Part shown: one piece after another, positions 51,767 to 64,000 of the stretch
Layout: each line of letters begins with the position of its first letter
Numbering within the stretch: the stretch's first letter is position 1
DNA from: Brochothrix thermosphacta DSM 20171 = FSL F6-1036
GTDB taxonomy: Bacteria; Bacillota; Bacilli; Lactobacillales; Listeriaceae
Assembly (NCBI RefSeq): GCF_036884295.1
Contig: NZ_CP145608.1
Coordinates: forward strand, 868,001-932,000
Length of the DNA stretch: 64,000 bases
Direction: 5' to 3'
Notes under the pieces: model-generated
Seen by the model: only the letters and a program-made list of their open reading frames with translations
Told to the model about the DNA's origin: nothing
Database searches by the model: none
Program-made: the position numbers and the translations under genes

Positions 51767-52849
51767 TTGATGGCAAAATGGAGTGAAATAGAAAAAGAGC
51801 AGTTTTCAGAAGTACTTGTCGAGTGGTATGAACGTGAAAAAAGAGAGTTACCCTGGCGTGAAAATACTGAAGCGTATAGGGTTTGGGTATCTGAGATTAT
51901 GTTACAGCAAACACAAGTGGATACAGTGATTCCTTATTTCGAACGTTTCATGTCATTATTTCCAACAATGAAAGACTTTGCTTATGCACCAGAAGAACAA
52001 ATTTTAAAAGCTTGGGAAGGTTTAGGATACTATTCCCGCGTTCGGAATTTGCAAACGGCAATACGCGAAGTAACAGAAGCTTATGATGGGGTAGTTCCTC
52101 AATCTAAAGAGGCTATTTTATCTTTGAAAGGTGTCGGTCCATATACTGCTGGCGCAATATTAAGCATTGCCTACAATCAACCTGAAGCTGCAGTTGACGG
52201 CAACGTTTACCGTGTTTATTCACGATTAATGCGCATTGATGATGATATATCTAAGGCAAAGACACGTAAAGTGTTCGAGCAAGCAGTCAATCAAACGATT
52301 TCTCAGGATAAACCAGGTGCATTTAATCAGGCATTAATGGATTTGGGTGCTACGATATGTACGCCAAAGAACCCTAAGTGTGATATGTGTCCAGTGCAAA
52401 AATACTGTCGTGCCTATGCTGAAAACGATATTGAAAAGTATCCGTTCAAATCTAAAAAGTTAAAAACGAAACAAAAATATTTAGTTACAGCAATTATCCA
52501 AAGTAATGATGGGCGTTTTTTAGTACAGCAACGCCCCTCTGAGGGACTATTGGCTAATTTATGGATGTTCCCTTCTATAGAAGAAGAAAAACCAGTTGAA
52601 GATTTGGTTGAAAGTTATCAGGCGGGTGTATCGATGCCTCTATATCTAAACAATCAATCCTTAGGTAAAGTGAAACATGTTTTTTCACATTTGAAATGGG
52701 ATGTAGAAATAATCACAGGAGTAATGGATGAAGCAGATTTAATAGAGGGTTATCGTTTAGTTACGTTAGAAGAGATGAAAGTATTACCGTTTCCAGTACC
52801 CTATCAAAAAGTTTGGCAATTATACTTAAAAACAAGGAGTGAGTTATAG
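51767..52849 (+). CDS. mutY: A/G-specific adenine DNA glycosylase MutY
   Basis: Removes adenine mispaired with 8-oxoguanine. Visible: VSEIMLQQTQVDTVIPYFERF near residue 40, the helix-hairpin-helix LKGVGPYTAGAI near 115, the catalytic Asp in AAVDGNVYRVYSR, the 4Fe-4S ligands C-x6-C-x2-C-x5-C (CTPKNPKCDMCPVQKYC near 196), and a C-terminal NUDIX-like 8-oxoG recognition domain (about 230-360). The start is uncertain: TTG 51767 and ATG 51770 both lie behind AGGAG (51751-51755). fabL begins directly after the stop codon. Confidence 0.94.
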   Translation: MMAKWSEIEKEQFSEVLVEWYEREKRELPWRENTEAYRVWVSEIMLQQTQVDTVIPYFERFMSLFPTMKDFAYAPEEQILKAWEGLGYYSRVRNLQTAIREVTEAYDGVVPQSKEAILSLKGVGPYTAGAILSIAYNQPEAAVDGNVYRVYSRLMRIDDDISKAKTRKVFEQAVNQTISQDKPGAFNQALMDLGATICTPKNPKCDMCPVQKYCRAYAENDIEKYPFKSKKLKTKQKYLVTAIIQSNDGRFLVQQRPSEGLLANLWMFPSIEEEKPVEDLVESYQAGVSMPLYLNNQSLGKVKHVFSHLKWDVEIITGVMDEADLIEGYRLVTLEEMKVLPFPVPYQKVWQLYLKTRSEL

Positions 52850-53602
<753 letters not shown>

Positions 53603-53833
53603 AAACATAGGTAGGACTTTATATATAATAAGGGGTTATGGTATACTATATTATGAAATTAGTTGTAACAATAAATAAAAGCGTATTGCAAACAACTGTC
53701 CAAAAACAGCCACGAATAAACCATGAGCAATGCAGAGCTTGCCGAATTTCCTTCTCTTCCTTTTATTCAAGAAAAGGAGTGTGAGGCTTCTTATGTATCA
53801 GTCATGAGAGATTCCAGAAAGTAGGTTATAACA
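53603..53833 (+). promoter_or_regulatory. ntdP leader with extended -10 promoter and unexplained structured segment
   Basis: TGG-TATACT (53639-53647) is an extended -10. The roughly 180-nt leader that would follow is less AT-rich than neighbouring gaps. It contains a small hairpin (CCTTTT...AAAAGG near 53759-53777) and a 33-codon ATG frame (53723-53824) without a ribosome binding site. No known riboswitch class was recognised. Confidence 0.45.
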
Positions 53834-54397
53834 ATGTGTCTTCCAAATGAAGGGGACGTCATTAAGATTCAAAGTTATAAACACGACGGTAAGCTCCATC
53901 GTACCTGGAAAAAAACGACTGTTTTAAAGGCGACTGATCAATTACTAATAGGCGGAAATGATAGAACGCTTGTTATAGAGTCTGACGGCAGAAAGTGGGT
54001 AACGAGAGAACCGGCGATTTCTTATTTCCATAAAGAACACTGGTTTAATGTTATCTCAATGATTCGGGCGGATGGTGTTCATCATTATTGCAATATTGGT
54101 TCTCCTTATCTCATTGATAATGAAGCGCTGAAGTATATCGATTATGATCTTGATATTAAAGTGTTCCCAAATGGGAGTTTTCATTTATTAGATGAAGATG
54201 AATACGAGGCCCGTAAACGTTCGATGCACTATCCTGCTGAAATTGATCTTATCCTGAAACAACAGCTTGGAATTCTGACAGAATGGGTACTCGATAAAAA
54301 AGGTCCTTTTTCAGATGACTACATCGATTTTTGGTACTATAATAAATACCGTTCGATTCATCCAAACAATGACGTAGAAAAAGATGCCAAACACTAA
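53834..54397 (+). CDS. ntdP: NtdP-like nucleoside tri-/diphosphatase (DUF402)
   Basis: 187-aa DUF402 protein, related to S. aureus nucleoside tri-/diphosphatase and B. subtilis YgaC. Visible: [56 protein letters not shown], and the metal-ligand-rich [26 protein letters not shown]. It probably hydrolyses nucleotide phosphates in the cytoplasm. The ribosome binding site is poor (GTAGG), which may matter together with the unusual leader. The 3' end of the gene overlaps its terminator stem. Confidence 0.9.
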   Translation: MCLPNEGDVIKIQSYKHDGKLHRTWKKTTVLKATDQLLIGGNDRTLVIESDGRKWVTREPAISYFHKEHWFNVISMIRADGVHHYCNIGSPYLIDNEALKYIDYDLDIKVFPNGSFHLLDEDEYEARKRSMHYPAEIDLILKQQLGILTEWVLDKKGPFSDDYIDFWYYNKYRSIHPNNDVEKDAKH

Positions 54398-54420
54398 GTG
54401 TTGGCATCTTTTTTTATTTT
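54383..54420 (+). terminator. Terminator overlapping the end of ntdP
   Basis: AGATGCCAAACACT pairs with AGTGTTGGCATCT, followed by TTTTTTATTTT; the left arm includes the last codons and stop of ntdP. Confidence 0.9.
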
Positions 54421-54489
54421 AATGTGAAAAGCTGTATTTGAATGTCTATCATTTAAAGTATAAAAGCTTATGGAGTTAAAGAAGAATTA

Positions 54490-54519
54490 TTGACACGAAG
54501 GTCTTTTTAACAGTATTAT
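54490..54519 (+). promoter_or_regulatory. perR promoter
   Basis: TTGACA (54490-54495), an 18-bp spacer and TATTAT (54514-54519). The inverted repeat ATTAT-AGAG-ATAAT (54515-54528) covers the -10 and start region and could be a degenerate PerR operator. Confidence 0.7.
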
Positions 54520-54559
54520 AGAGATAATGTATAAATAGCAATTGAAAGGGTGGTTAATA

Positions 54560-55009
54560 ATGGAGCATACTCATGTTCATAACGATAATCATCTAGACAG
54601 TGCAATCGATATTTTAAAACATGCAGGTGTACGTATAACGCCCCAACGTCGAGCGGTGCTTGAATTTATAATCAACTCACACTCGCATCCTACTGCAGAT
54701 GAAATATATAAAGCTTTAGGGCGAGATTTCCCAAATATGAGTGTAGCAACTGTCTATAATAATTTGCATGTTTTTAAAGATGCAAATATTGTGAAAGAAT
54801 TATCATACGGAGATTCATCAAGCCGTTTTGATTTTACAACGCACGATCATTATCATGCAATTTGTAATAAGTGTGGTAAGATTGTTGATTTTTCATATCC
54901 TGGGTTAGAAGAAGTTGAAAGTTTAGCGTCACATGTGACAGGTTTTGAAATAGCGAGCCATCGTCTGGAAGTTTATGGTATTTGCGAAGAGTGTAAGAAA
55001 AAAGGTTAA
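54560..55009 (+). CDS. perR: Peroxide-responsive repressor PerR
   Basis: Fur-family repressor that senses H2O2 by metal-catalysed histidine oxidation. The wHTH is [12 protein letters not shown]...[11 protein letters not shown] and [15 protein letters not shown]. The metal-sensing region [25 protein letters not shown] holds the His and Asp ligands typical of PerR and the first CxxC; the second CxxC (CEEC) is at the C-terminus. The sequence is much closer to PerR than to Fur. ATG 54560 is used, because AAGGGTGG precedes it; an upstream in-frame TTG at 54542 is before that site. 149 aa. Confidence 0.95.
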   Translation: MEHTHVHNDNHLDSAIDILKHAGVRITPQRRAVLEFIINSHSHPTADEIYKALGRDFPNMSVATVYNNLHVFKDANIVKELSYGDSSSRFDFTTHDHYHAICNKCGKIVDFSYPGLEEVESLASHVTGFEIASHRLEVYGICEECKKKG

Positions 55010-55190
55010 AAAGTAATAAAGTTATTGACGGCGGTAAGATGATTTGATAATATAAAGAATGTTCTTGTTAAAACAACGTTTGAAAAAGAATTGCATGAAT
55101 GCAAAAAACTTTGTAAATGTTGTTAAGATACTGTTTGTAAATGCATGAAAAGTTATTTTAGTAAATTACTAATAAGTCTTTAAAAAACAA

Positions 55191-55220
55191 TTGACACACA
55201 GGTTCATATAGTGTTATTAT
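55191..55220 (+). promoter_or_regulatory. rRNA operon promoter P1
   Basis: TTGACA (55191-55196), an 18-bp spacer and TATTAT (55215-55220). Confidence 0.8.
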
Positions 55221-55275
55221 TAGTAAGTCTTAAATAAGTTTCCTTGAAGAAACATTTTTTATAAATAAAAAAATG

Positions 55276-55304
55276 TTGACTTAAGAAACATGGCGTGTTA
55301 TTAT
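55276..55304 (+). promoter_or_regulatory. rRNA operon promoter P2
   Basis: TTGACT (55276-55281), a 17-bp spacer and TATTAT (55299-55304). The two rrn promoters lie in tandem, 85 bp apart; their surroundings resemble each other (GTGTTATTATTA at both -10 regions). Confidence 0.85.
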
Positions 55305-55345
55305 TAAGTAGTTGTCAGCGAGAGCTTGATAACGATTGACCTTTG

Positions 55346-55371
55346 AAAACTGAATGAACGAAAAGACATAT
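55346..55371 (+). other. 16S leader boxA-like segment and 5' arm of the processing stalk
   Basis: CTTTGAAAACTGAAT (from 55341) is the antitermination-type motif repeated before 23S. Bases 55346-55371 are complementary, with a few mismatches, to 57220-57244 after 16S. They can form the RNase III processing stem around the 16S precursor. Confidence 0.65.
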
Positions 55372-55485
55372 TATATGCTTAAACTCTTCGGAGTTTAACC
55401 AATTAATTTCGTAACGCAAACAAGTAACAAATTTTTAGCTAGCGAACTAGTTAAGGATCATTTGATGGTTTAAACACTATCACTT

Positions 55486-60476
<4,991 letters not shown>

Positions 60477-60744
60477 TATTAATTTTTAAAAAAGCGAAAA
60501 TGACGATTGGTTGTCGCAAATTCTTTCTATATCAATAAGTATTCAGTTTTGAGAGTGCAAATTCTCTTGATAATTTCATATTATCCAAGCAATTAACAGG
60601 TAATGTATCTGTTAATATGAATTTTGTAAAAGCGAGTTATTCTAGGCGTTTATGAATCGATTGAGGAACATACTTAGGGTATGTGACAATTGAGATGAAG
60701 AAGACAACAACGAAAAACGAAGCTTAGATAAAATTCAAAAAAAC
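60477..60744 (+). other. 23S-5S spacer with 3' arm of the 23S processing stalk
   Basis: About 270 bp. Bases 60529-60550 are complementary (21 of 22) to 57281-57302 before 23S. No gene recognised in the remainder. Confidence 0.7.
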
Positions 60745-60861
<117 letters not shown>

Positions 60862-60864
60862 AAT

Positions 60865-60940
60865 GGGGGATTAGCTCAGCTGGGAGAGCATCTGCCTTAC
60901 AAGCAGAGGGTCGGCGGTTCGAGCCCGTCATCCCCCACCA
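60865..60940 (+). tRNA. tRNA-Val (anticodon TAC)
   Basis: Cloverleaf complete, with encoded CCA; anticodon loop CTTACAA. First of the array after 5S rRNA. Confidence 0.97.
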
Positions 60941-60947
60941 TTTTTTT

Positions 60948-61020
60948 GCCGACTTAGCTCAGCTGGTAGAGCAACTGATTTGTAATCAGTAGGTCGCGGA
61001 TTCGACTTCTGCAGTCGGCA
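60948..61020 (+). tRNA. tRNA-Thr (TGT), copy 1
   Basis: Complete without encoded CCA. Its T-stem has A-T where copy 2 (63386) has G-C, a compensatory difference. Confidence 0.96.
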
Positions 61021-61049
61021 TATATTTTTTGGAAAAATTCAAAAAATAC

Positions 61050-61078
61050 TTGTCAAAACCATATCGAAATGTTATAAT
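61050..61078 (+). promoter_or_regulatory. Internal promoter in the tRNA array
   Basis: TTGTCA (61050-61055), a 17-bp spacer and TATAAT (61073-61078), just upstream of tRNA-Lys copy 1. Confidence 0.7.
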
Positions 61079-61100
61079 TAATCTTGTTGACAAATGACAA

Positions 61101-61173
61101 GAGCCGTTAGCTCAGTTGGTAGAGCATCTGACTTTTAATCAGAGGGTCGCTGGTTCGAGCCCAGCACGGCTCA
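61101..61173 (+). tRNA. tRNA-Lys (TTT), copy 1
   Basis: Complete cloverleaf; anticodon loop CTTTTAA. Identical to the copy at 63514. Confidence 0.97.
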
Positions 61174-61176
61174 TAT

Positions 61177-61248
61177 GCGAAAGTAGTTCAGTGGTAGAAC
61201 ATCACCTTGCCAAGGTGGGGGTCGCGAGTTCGAATCTCGTCTTTCGCT
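61177..61248 (+). tRNA. tRNA-Gly (GCC), copy 1
   Basis: Complete cloverleaf; anticodon loop TTGCCAA. Identical to the copy at 63590. Confidence 0.97.
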
Positions 61249-61265
61249 TGTAATAAAATTTTTAA

Positions 61266-61351
61266 GCCGGGGTGGCGGAACTGGCAGACGCACAGGACTT
61301 AAAATCCTGCGGTGAGTGATCACCGTGCCGGTTCGATTCCGGCCCTCGGCA
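61266..61351 (+). tRNA. tRNA-Leu (TAA), copy 1
   Basis: Class II tRNA with long variable arm; anticodon TAA. Identical to the copy at 63679. Confidence 0.96.
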
Positions 61352-61369
61352 TAGTACGACTAATAAAAA

Positions 61370-61443
61370 GCGCCCATAGCTCAATTGGATAGAGTACTTG
61401 ACTACGAATCAAGCGGTTAGAGGTTCGACTCCTCTTGGGCGCA
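61370..61443 (+). tRNA. tRNA-Arg (ACG), copy 1
   Basis: Complete; anticodon ACG. Identical to the copy at 63783. Confidence 0.97.
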
Positions 61444-61452
61444 TTTACAGCA

Positions 61453-61526
61453 CGGGAAGTAGCTCAGCTTGGTAGAGCACTTGGTTTGGGACCAAGGGGT
61501 CGCAGGTTCGAATCCTGTCTTCCCGA
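61453..61526 (+). tRNA. tRNA-Pro (TGG), copy 1
   Basis: Complete; anticodon TGG. Identical to the copy at 63866. Confidence 0.97.
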
Positions 61527-61579
61527 TTGTATAGACATACATATACAAACGTAATATTCCAGTAATTACCCATTTTTAT

Positions 61580-61655
61580 GGGGCCTTAGCTCAGCTGGGA
61601 GAGCGCCTGCCTTGCACGCAGGAGGTCAGCGGTTCGATCCCGCTAGGCTCCACCA
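61580..61655 (+). tRNA. tRNA-Ala (TGC), copy 1
   Basis: Complete with encoded CCA; anticodon TGC. A second copy begins at 63993 and runs off the window. Confidence 0.97.
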
Positions 61656-61686
61656 ATTTTTATTAATAGTTAAGTAATAACATCAT

Positions 61687-61760
61687 GGCGGTGTAGCTCA
61701 GCTGGCTAGAGCATTCGGTTCATACCCGAAAGGTCGTGGGTTCGACTCCCTCTGCCGCTA
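61687..61760 (+). tRNA. tRNA-Met (CAT), elongator
   Basis: Complete; CAT anticodon with elongator-type acceptor (GGCGGTG) and no C1-A72 mismatch. An Ile2 identity cannot be fully excluded from sequence, but the pattern is that of elongator Met. Confidence 0.9.
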
Positions 61761-61774
61761 TATATTTTCACCTT

Positions 61775-61864
61775 GGAGGATTACCCAAGTCTGGCTGAAG
61801 GGAACGGTCTTGAAAACCGTCAGGCGAGTAAAATCGCGCGGGGGTTCGAATCCCTCATCCTCCT
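61775..61864 (+). tRNA. tRNA-Ser (TGA), tandem copy 1
   Basis: Class II tRNA, 90 nt, anticodon TGA. All four copies are identical in sequence; T at the discriminator position. Confidence 0.95.
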
Positions 61865-61980
61865 TAACTGAAATTACTGTGATGGTTTTGTACTATAACA
61901 GGTAATAACAGTGCTTTGTAAACGAAGTAAGCAAAGTAGTCTTGACTCTGTAAAGAGTTGTAATCTAATATTTTTATTTC

Positions 61981-62070
61981 GGAGGATTACCCAAGTCTGG
62001 CTGAAGGGAACGGTCTTGAAAACCGTCAGGCGAGTAAAATCGCGCGGGGGTTCGAATCCCTCATCCTCCT
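61981..62070 (+). tRNA. tRNA-Ser (TGA), tandem copy 2
   Basis: Identical to copy 1. Confidence 0.95.
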
Positions 62071-62186
62071 TAACTGAACTCACTGTGATGGTTTTATACT
62101 ATAGCAGCTGATAACAGTAACTTACAAACGTAAGCGAGTAAGGTAAGCAAAACTAGTTAAAAGTTAAAATCAAATATTTTTATTTC

Positions 62187-62276
62187 GGAGGATTACCCAA
62201 GTCTGGCTGAAGGGAACGGTCTTGAAAACCGTCAGGCGAGTAAAATCGCGCGGGGGTTCGAATCCCTCATCCTCCT
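62187..62276 (+). tRNA. tRNA-Ser (TGA), tandem copy 3
   Basis: Identical to copy 1. Confidence 0.95.
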
Positions 62277-62391
62277 TAACTGAACTCACTGTGATGGTTT
62301 ATACTATAGCAGTTGATAACAGTAACTTACAAACATAAGTGAGTAAGGTAAGCAAAACTAGTTAAAAGTTAAAATCAAATATTTTTATTTC

Positions 62392-62481
62392 GGAGGATTA
62401 CCCAAGTCTGGCTGAAGGGAACGGTCTTGAAAACCGTCAGGCGAGTAAAATCGCGCGGGGGTTCGAATCCCTCATCCTCCT
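62392..62481 (+). tRNA. tRNA-Ser (TGA), tandem copy 4
   Basis: Identical to copy 1. Confidence 0.95.
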
Positions 62482-62555
62482 TAACTGAGAATCACTGTGA
62501 AGGTTTTAATCGAGCAGTTGATACACAGTAAATTAACAAGTACTATTTATATTAT

Positions 62556-62629
<74 letters not shown>

Positions 62630-62657
62630 TTGCAAGTTAGCTTGCAAACAAGTTTTT

Positions 62658-62731
62658 GGTCTGGTAGTTCAGCTGGTTAGAATGCCTGCCTGTCACGCAG
62701 GAGGTCGCGGGTTCGAGTCCCGTCCAGACCG
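62658..62731 (+). tRNA. tRNA-Asp (GTC)
   Basis: Complete; anticodon loop CTGTCAC. Confidence 0.97.
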
Positions 62732-62740
62732 TTTTTTTTT

Positions 62741-62813
62741 GGCTCAGTAGCTCAGTTGGTAGAGCAACGGATTGAAGCTCCGTGTGTCGGCAGTTCGACT
62801 CTGTCCTGAGCCA
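62741..62813 (+). tRNA. tRNA-Phe (GAA)
   Basis: Complete; anticodon loop TTGAAGC. Confidence 0.95.
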
Positions 62814-62824
62814 TATTTTATGAT

Positions 62825-62898
62825 GGCGGTTGTGGTGAAGTGGTTAACACACCTGATTGTGGTTCAGGCATGCGTGGGTTCGATCCCCATCATCCGCC
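62825..62898 (+). tRNA. tRNA-His (GTG)
   Basis: Anticodon GTG; an extra 5' G pairs with the C discriminator, as expected for His. One T-T mismatch in the acceptor stem. Confidence 0.94.
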
Positions 62899-62908
62899 TT
62901 TTGTATAT

Positions 62909-62979
62909 GCGAGTGTAGTTTAGTGGTAAAACTACAGCCTTCCAAGCTGTTGTCGTCGGTTCGATCCCGATCACTCGCT
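62909..62979 (+). tRNA. tRNA-Gly (TCC)
   Basis: Complete; anticodon loop CTTCCAA. Confidence 0.96.
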
Positions 62980-62997
62980 TTAGTAAGTTAGAAAATA

Positions 62998-63071
<74 letters not shown>

Positions 63072-63077
63072 TTGTTA

Positions 63078-63150
63078 TCCGCAATAGCTCAGTTGGTAGA
63101 GCACACGACTGTTAATCGTGTTGTCGTAGGTTCGAGCCCTACTTGCGGAG
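63078..63150 (+). tRNA. tRNA-Asn (GTT)
   Basis: Complete; anticodon loop CTGTTAA. Confidence 0.97.
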
Positions 63151-63153
63151 TTA

Positions 63154-63241
63154 GGGGAAATACTCAAGTGGCTGAAGAGGCGCCCCTGCTAAGGGTGTAG
63201 GTCGCGAAAGCGGCGCGAGGGTTCAAATCCCTCTTTCTCCG
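63154..63241 (+). tRNA. tRNA-Ser (GCT)
   Basis: Class II, 88 nt; anticodon GCT and G discriminator, unlike the TGA isoacceptor here. Confidence 0.95.
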
Positions 63242-63252
63242 TATTATATTTA

Positions 63253-63324
63253 GGCCCGTTGGTCAAGCGGTTAAGACACCGCCCTTTCACGGCGGTATCA
63301 CGGGTTCGAATCCCGTACGGGTCA
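63253..63324 (+). tRNA. tRNA-Glu (TTC)
   Basis: Complete; anticodon loop CTTTCAC. Confidence 0.96.
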
Positions 63325-63340
63325 TAGCAGTAAAAAAATA

Positions 63341-63368
63341 TTGACAATGAAAGCATACGTGTTATACT
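63341..63368 (+). promoter_or_regulatory. Second internal promoter in the tRNA array
   Basis: TTGACA (63341-63346), a 16-bp spacer and TATACT (63363-63368), upstream of tRNA-Thr copy 2. Confidence 0.7.
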
Positions 63369-63385
63369 TACTATTGTCGTGTTAA

Positions 63386-63458
63386 GCCGACTTAGCTCAG
63401 TTGGTAGAGCAACTGATTTGTAATCAGTAGGTCGCGGGTTCGACTCCTGCAGTCGGCA
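63386..63458 (+). tRNA. tRNA-Thr (TGT), copy 2
   Basis: Complete; differs from copy 1 at a few positions in the D-loop and T-stem, including a compensated base pair. Confidence 0.97.
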
Positions 63459-63513
63459 TACATCTTCCTAGAAGATGTTGCTAGAAATAAATATTCAGCT
63501 TGTTGAAAAACAA

Positions 63514-63586
63514 GAGCCGTTAGCTCAGTTGGTAGAGCATCTGACTTTTAATCAGAGGGTCGCTGGTTCGAGCCCAGCACGGCTCA
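63514..63586 (+). tRNA. tRNA-Lys (TTT), copy 2
   Basis: Identical to copy 1. Confidence 0.97.
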
Positions 63587-63589
63587 TAT

Positions 63590-63661
63590 GCGAAAGTAGT
63601 TCAGTGGTAGAACATCACCTTGCCAAGGTGGGGGTCGCGAGTTCGAATCTCGTCTTTCGCT
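63590..63661 (+). tRNA. tRNA-Gly (GCC), copy 2
   Basis: Identical to copy 1. Confidence 0.97.
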
Positions 63662-63678
63662 TGTAATAAAATTTTTAA

Positions 63679-63764
63679 GCCGGGGTGGCGGAACTGGCAG
63701 ACGCACAGGACTTAAAATCCTGCGGTGAGTGATCACCGTGCCGGTTCGATTCCGGCCCTCGGCA
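63679..63764 (+). tRNA. tRNA-Leu (TAA), copy 2
   Basis: Identical to copy 1. Confidence 0.96.
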
Positions 63765-63782
63765 TAGTACGACTAATAAAAA

Positions 63783-63856
63783 GCGCCCATAGCTCAATTG
63801 GATAGAGTACTTGACTACGAATCAAGCGGTTAGAGGTTCGACTCCTCTTGGGCGCA
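63783..63856 (+). tRNA. tRNA-Arg (ACG), copy 2
   Basis: Identical to copy 1. Confidence 0.97.
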
Positions 63857-63865
63857 TTTACAGCA

Positions 63866-63939
63866 CGGGAAGTAGCTCAGCTTGGTAGAGCACTTGGTTT
63901 GGGACCAAGGGGTCGCAGGTTCGAATCCTGTCTTCCCGA
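63866..63939 (+). tRNA. tRNA-Pro (TGG), copy 2
   Basis: Identical to copy 1. Confidence 0.97.
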
Positions 63940-63992
63940 TTGTATAGACATACATATACAAACGTAATATTCCAGTAATTACCCATTTTTAT

Positions 63993-64000
63993 GGGGCCTT
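63993..64000 (+). tRNA. tRNA-Ala (partial, cut by window end)
   Basis: Only the first eight bases (GGGGCCTT) are in the window. Identity is inferred from the identical upstream spacer and from copy 1 at 61580. Confidence 0.8.

Larger units (their letters stand above)
61775..62481 (+). repeat. Tandem array of four tRNA-Ser(TGA) units
   Basis: tRNA starts at 61775, 61981, 62187 and 62392, a period of 205-206 bp. Each unit is a 90-nt tRNA plus a spacer of about 116 bp. Spacers 2 and 3 are nearly identical, spacer 1 shares both ends but diverges in the middle, and the tail after copy 4 keeps only the start of the spacer. Confidence 0.93.
63511..64000 (+). repeat. Second copy of the Lys-Gly-Leu-Arg-Pro-Ala tRNA block
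   Basis: Matches 61098-61587 at a constant offset of 2,413 bp, spacers included, up to the window edge. No indel is seen, and the spacers I compared base by base are identical. Confidence 0.95.

Noticed and set aside
61687-61760. CAT-anticodon tRNA as tRNA-Ile2
   Set aside because: Acceptor and anticodon-stem sequence match elongator Met of Bacillales better; a decisive test would be tilS-dependent lysidine or comparison with other CAT tRNAs of the genome.
61874-62111. Frames of 66-69 codons over the tRNA-Ser repeats
   Set aside because: They cross tRNA genes, and the repeats explain the open frame.

Overview
The window is AT-rich, low-G+C Gram-positive (Bacillota) chromosome. Gene order (yqeG-yqeH-aroE-yhbY-nadD-yqeK-rsfS-yqeM-comEA/EB/EC-holA; ytpP-ytpQ-ytpR-x-murC; ampS-ytxG-ytxH-aroA-ccpA; yfhF-recX-yfhP-mutY-fabL-ntdP-perR) is that of Bacillales. 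Together with a heme-scavenging isd/hbp-type locus and the 16S sequence it points to the Listeriaceae. My best inference is a Brochothrix-like species rather than Listeria, because several blocks sit in places I do not remember for Listeria. No sporulation genes are seen.

Layout. 0.3-10.1 kb: ribosome-assembly, NAD and shikimate genes, the late-competence (DNA uptake) genes and holA, all on +. 10.1-13.4 kb: threonine operon hom-thrC-thrB on -, followed by rpsT (-) and lepA (+). 16-24.7 kb: wall hydrolase, pepT, a DUF975 membrane protein, a broken signal peptidase gene, a CorA-type transporter, a serine hydrolase and ytpPQR, then a short protein in the slot usually held by the DNA translocase SftA. 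24.8-34.3 kb: murC, then a Fur-box-controlled heme-uptake operon made of a small NEAT protein, a giant nine-NEAT wall protein, a heme-binding lipoprotein, a permease and sortase B. 34.3-41.7 kb: ampS, ytxGH, aroA, ccpA, an rRNA methyltransferase and small proteins. 42-54.4 kb: Rrf2 regulator plus YhgE membrane protein, mprF, a DedA protein, yfhF, recX, yfhP, mutY, fabL and ntdP. 54.5 kb: perR. 55.2-64 kb: a complete 16S-23S-5S operon followed by an array of 27 tRNA genes (the last cut by the window edge).

How the parts fit. The heme locus is a coherent machine. Fur derepression under iron limitation would express wall-anchored NEAT proteins that pass heme to the IsdE lipoprotein and the IsdF permease, with SrtB anchoring the NEAT proteins through NPKSG/NVKTG-type signals. 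No transporter ATPase or heme oxygenase gene is in the operon. In the giant protein four NEAT domains keep the YxxxY heme-ligand signature, while five tandem, nearly identical ones lack it, which suggests a split between heme handling and hemoprotein binding.

Most notable oddities: an in-frame TGA in the signal peptidase gene; an amber codon in the conserved C-terminal end of comEC; a motor-less protein in the sftA slot; a hom promoter embedded in a long hairpin; four tandem identical tRNA-Ser(TGA) genes with repeated spacers; and a 490-bp segment of the tRNA array repeated without any indel 2,413 bp downstream. I found no CRISPR array, prophage or insertion sequence, and no convincing wholly novel multi-gene system.
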